A stretch of 64,000 bases of DNA from Actinacidiphila epipremni (GTDB taxonomy: Bacteria > Actinomycetota > Actinomycetes > Streptomycetales > Streptomycetaceae): the NCBI RefSeq assembly GCF_012034175.1, contig NZ_JAATEJ010000009.1, forward strand, positions 165,179 through 229,178. Direction: 5' to 3'. The notes beneath the pieces are model-generated. The model ran no database searches. It saw only the letters and a list, made by a program, of their open reading frames with translations, and was not told the origin of the DNA. This document shows positions 62,816 to 64,000 of the stretch, piece by piece. The position numbers and the translations under genes were made by a program. Every line of letters starts with the position of its first letter. Within the stretch, counting starts at the first letter, position 1.

Positions 62816-64000
62816 GGACCGGTCTCACAGGAGTTCCACCTTCTCTCTCGTCCACTCCCAGACCAACGTCCAGCGTGCGCCAGTATCTGCCGTCCAGCCG
62901 CTCATAGATCGCGAACTGAGGATGCACCTGCAGATGGTGGAGACGCCCGAGAGCTATGGCTGCGGACATCGGGAGAGCAGGGATCACATGCAGCCGACGG
63001 ACGGTTTGGGGAGCCGCCTCCAAGTCGGCGAGGAGGGAGCGGACACAGGCGGTAAAGCGCTCCAAAGAACCTCGGTTGGCGAGAATGTCAGGGGCACTTG
63101 GCACCGATGAGGGGCTGATGCGGAAACGGCGCAGGCCTGTCAGCTCAGCAGGTATCTCTTCCGGGTTGACGGTGCCCGAGACGCTCAGCACGACCACTTC
63201 CTCGGGCCCGTGCGGGGCCGCGTGATCGAGGTGGGTTGCGAAGTCAACGATCGGAGCCGTGTCCTGCCAGGACCAGGACTCATCATGACGGCGGCGCTGA
63301 AAGATTTCGGTGGGTACCGTGTCATCGAGACGTGAGCCGAGATAGACCAGCAAGGGAAGCCGGGCGAAGCCGAAGACGCTGAGGTGCCTTACATTGTCGC
63401 GGGCGATACCCCGCTTCAACTGGTGCTCGATCACATCATCAATGACTGCCGTGGCCTGGCGGTGGTAGGTGCGGCCCCGCTCTCCTGCATCCCAACGTGT
63501 GTCCCCTGGCCGGGTGGACTCACCGGGCAGGTGACGTAGATCAATCTCGATGCCGTGCCGGGAGTACGACTCCAGGAACAACGGATACCGCTTAGCGGCG
63601 ACTACGGCCGTTGCCGCTGTCTGCCTGGACAGTTCGACCTCTCGACCATGGACCTGACCCACCATGCGGAGCACGGTGGTCGCGCGGTCTTCGCCAAGAC
63701 CTGTGAGGTGCCGGATACGGTCTTCGTGCGAGTACTTCAGCTCTCTGAGCACGTTGACGGTGAAAACGTCCAAGGCTCCGGGCGCATCGAACTCGTCGTG
63801 TTCGTCCGCGCAGACCAGTATCAAGTTGTCAGCCGACTCCCGGTGATCCAGTTCGCTCTCACCTCTCGGCGAGAGAGCATTGTCACGCCTGCCGACGATA
63901 TGGGCGAGTTCGCCCAGCCGTAACGTCCTGGCGGTCATTCCCCCGTCCAGGAGGTAACGGTTACAGATGGCGCATCGCCCTCCGCACCGGACCCACACTT
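62709..64000 (-). CDS. HNH-SAVED effector, Cap5-like (cut by window edge)
   Basis: At least 429 residues are visible; the first codon seen is a GTG at 63998, but the gene probably starts beyond 64000. The HNH nuclease comes first: CGGRCAICNRYLLDGG with paired cysteines, GELAHIVG (His33) and ADNLILVCADEHDEFDA (Asn58, His67). The SAVED domain (about 150-400) senses the cyclic nucleotide: VRHLSVFGFARLPLLVYLG, EEVVVLSVSGTVNPEEIP and LHVIPALPMSAAIALGRL, ending YERLDGRYWRTLDVG. It should degrade DNA when the cyclase product binds. It is convergent with Cap2 and overlaps it by 107 bases. Confidence 0.92.
   Translation of the reverse strand, partial: VWVRCGGRCAICNRYLLDGGMTARTLRLGELAHIVGRRDNALSPRGESELDHRESADNLILVCADEHDEFDAPGALDVFTVNVLRELKYSHEDRIRHLTGLGEDRATTVLRMVGQVHGREVELSRQTAATAVVAAKRYPLFLESYSRHGIEIDLRHLPGESTRPGDTRWDAGERGRTYHRQATAVIDDVIEHQLKRGIARDNVRHLSVFGFARLPLLVYLGSRLDDTVPTEIFQRRRHDESWSWQDTAPIVDFATHLDHAAPHGPEEVVVLSVSGTVNPEEIPAELTGLRRFRISPSSVPSAPDILANRGSLERFTACVRSLLADLEAAPQTVRRLHVIPALPMSAAIALGRLHHLQVHPQFAIYERLDGRYWRTLDVGLGVDEREGGTPVRPVLRSMGGSGGPVVHARAAARRDVYRRLRRSDEDPGE

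Overview
The window is high-GC actinobacterial DNA. Codons almost always end in G or C, many genes start with GTG, neighbouring stops and starts often overlap as GTGA or ATGA, and the gene families (ECF41 sigma factor, MmyB-type regulators, DUF3152, TerD, Fur/KatG pair, DUF5937-ArsR regulator) are typical of Streptomyces and relatives. It reads like accessory chromosome: many one- or two-gene units, each with its own regulator, and no ribosomal or core biosynthetic operon.

Layout. 1-9 kb: end of an amidohydrolase, DoxX protein, decayed MFS transporter, three small HTH regulators, a methyltransferase/XRE-cupin divergent pair, a membrane pseudokinase, a secreted-repeat lipoprotein and a PQQ-type propeller. 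9-16 kb: katG with a divergent Fur regulator, an ArsR-SRPBCC operon with two clear operators, and a HEAT-repeat protein. 16-19.6 kb: a tight four-gene unit (EF-hand protein, isopropylmalate-dehydrogenase-like protein, isochorismatase-like hydrolase, O-methyltransferase). 19.6-35 kb: ECF41 sigma with its AhpD-like partner, SNF2 helicase, methyltransferase, cupin, DUF4267/TetR divergent pair, DUF3152 metalloprotease-like protein, a second HEAT-repeat paralogue, and a lone condensation-domain protein. 35-44 kb: a 2312-residue secreted GH92 mannosidase fused to a PAP2/acid phosphatase, followed by a GH18 chitinase with a DasR-like site; both would act on fungal cell-wall material. 44-52 kb: MFS/ArsR divergent pair, TerD, small regulators and a formaldehyde-dehydrogenase-type alcohol dehydrogenase.

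52-64 kb is different: base composition falls, fragments of genes appear, and defence- or conflict-type genes dominate. It holds a coupled two-gene coiled-coil/GIY-YIG module, a decayed type VII polymorphic toxin with an intact putative immunity gene, a relic of a tRNA-Ser 3' end (a likely att scar), a VapBC pair, a MobC-like fragment, and finally a type II CBASS: XRE + ImmA regulators (CapH/CapP-like), a CD-NTase, a Cap2 E1/E2 fusion, and a convergent HNH-SAVED effector (Cap5) that runs off the right edge. The same TGTCAGC half-site lies in front of the regulator pair and in front of the cyclase operon, which suggests one repressor controls both. No Cap3 (JAB) gene is visible inside the window.

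A recurring small feature is a short tandem repeat (13, 16, 21 or 24 bp units) sitting on or against a stop codon; four genes show it.
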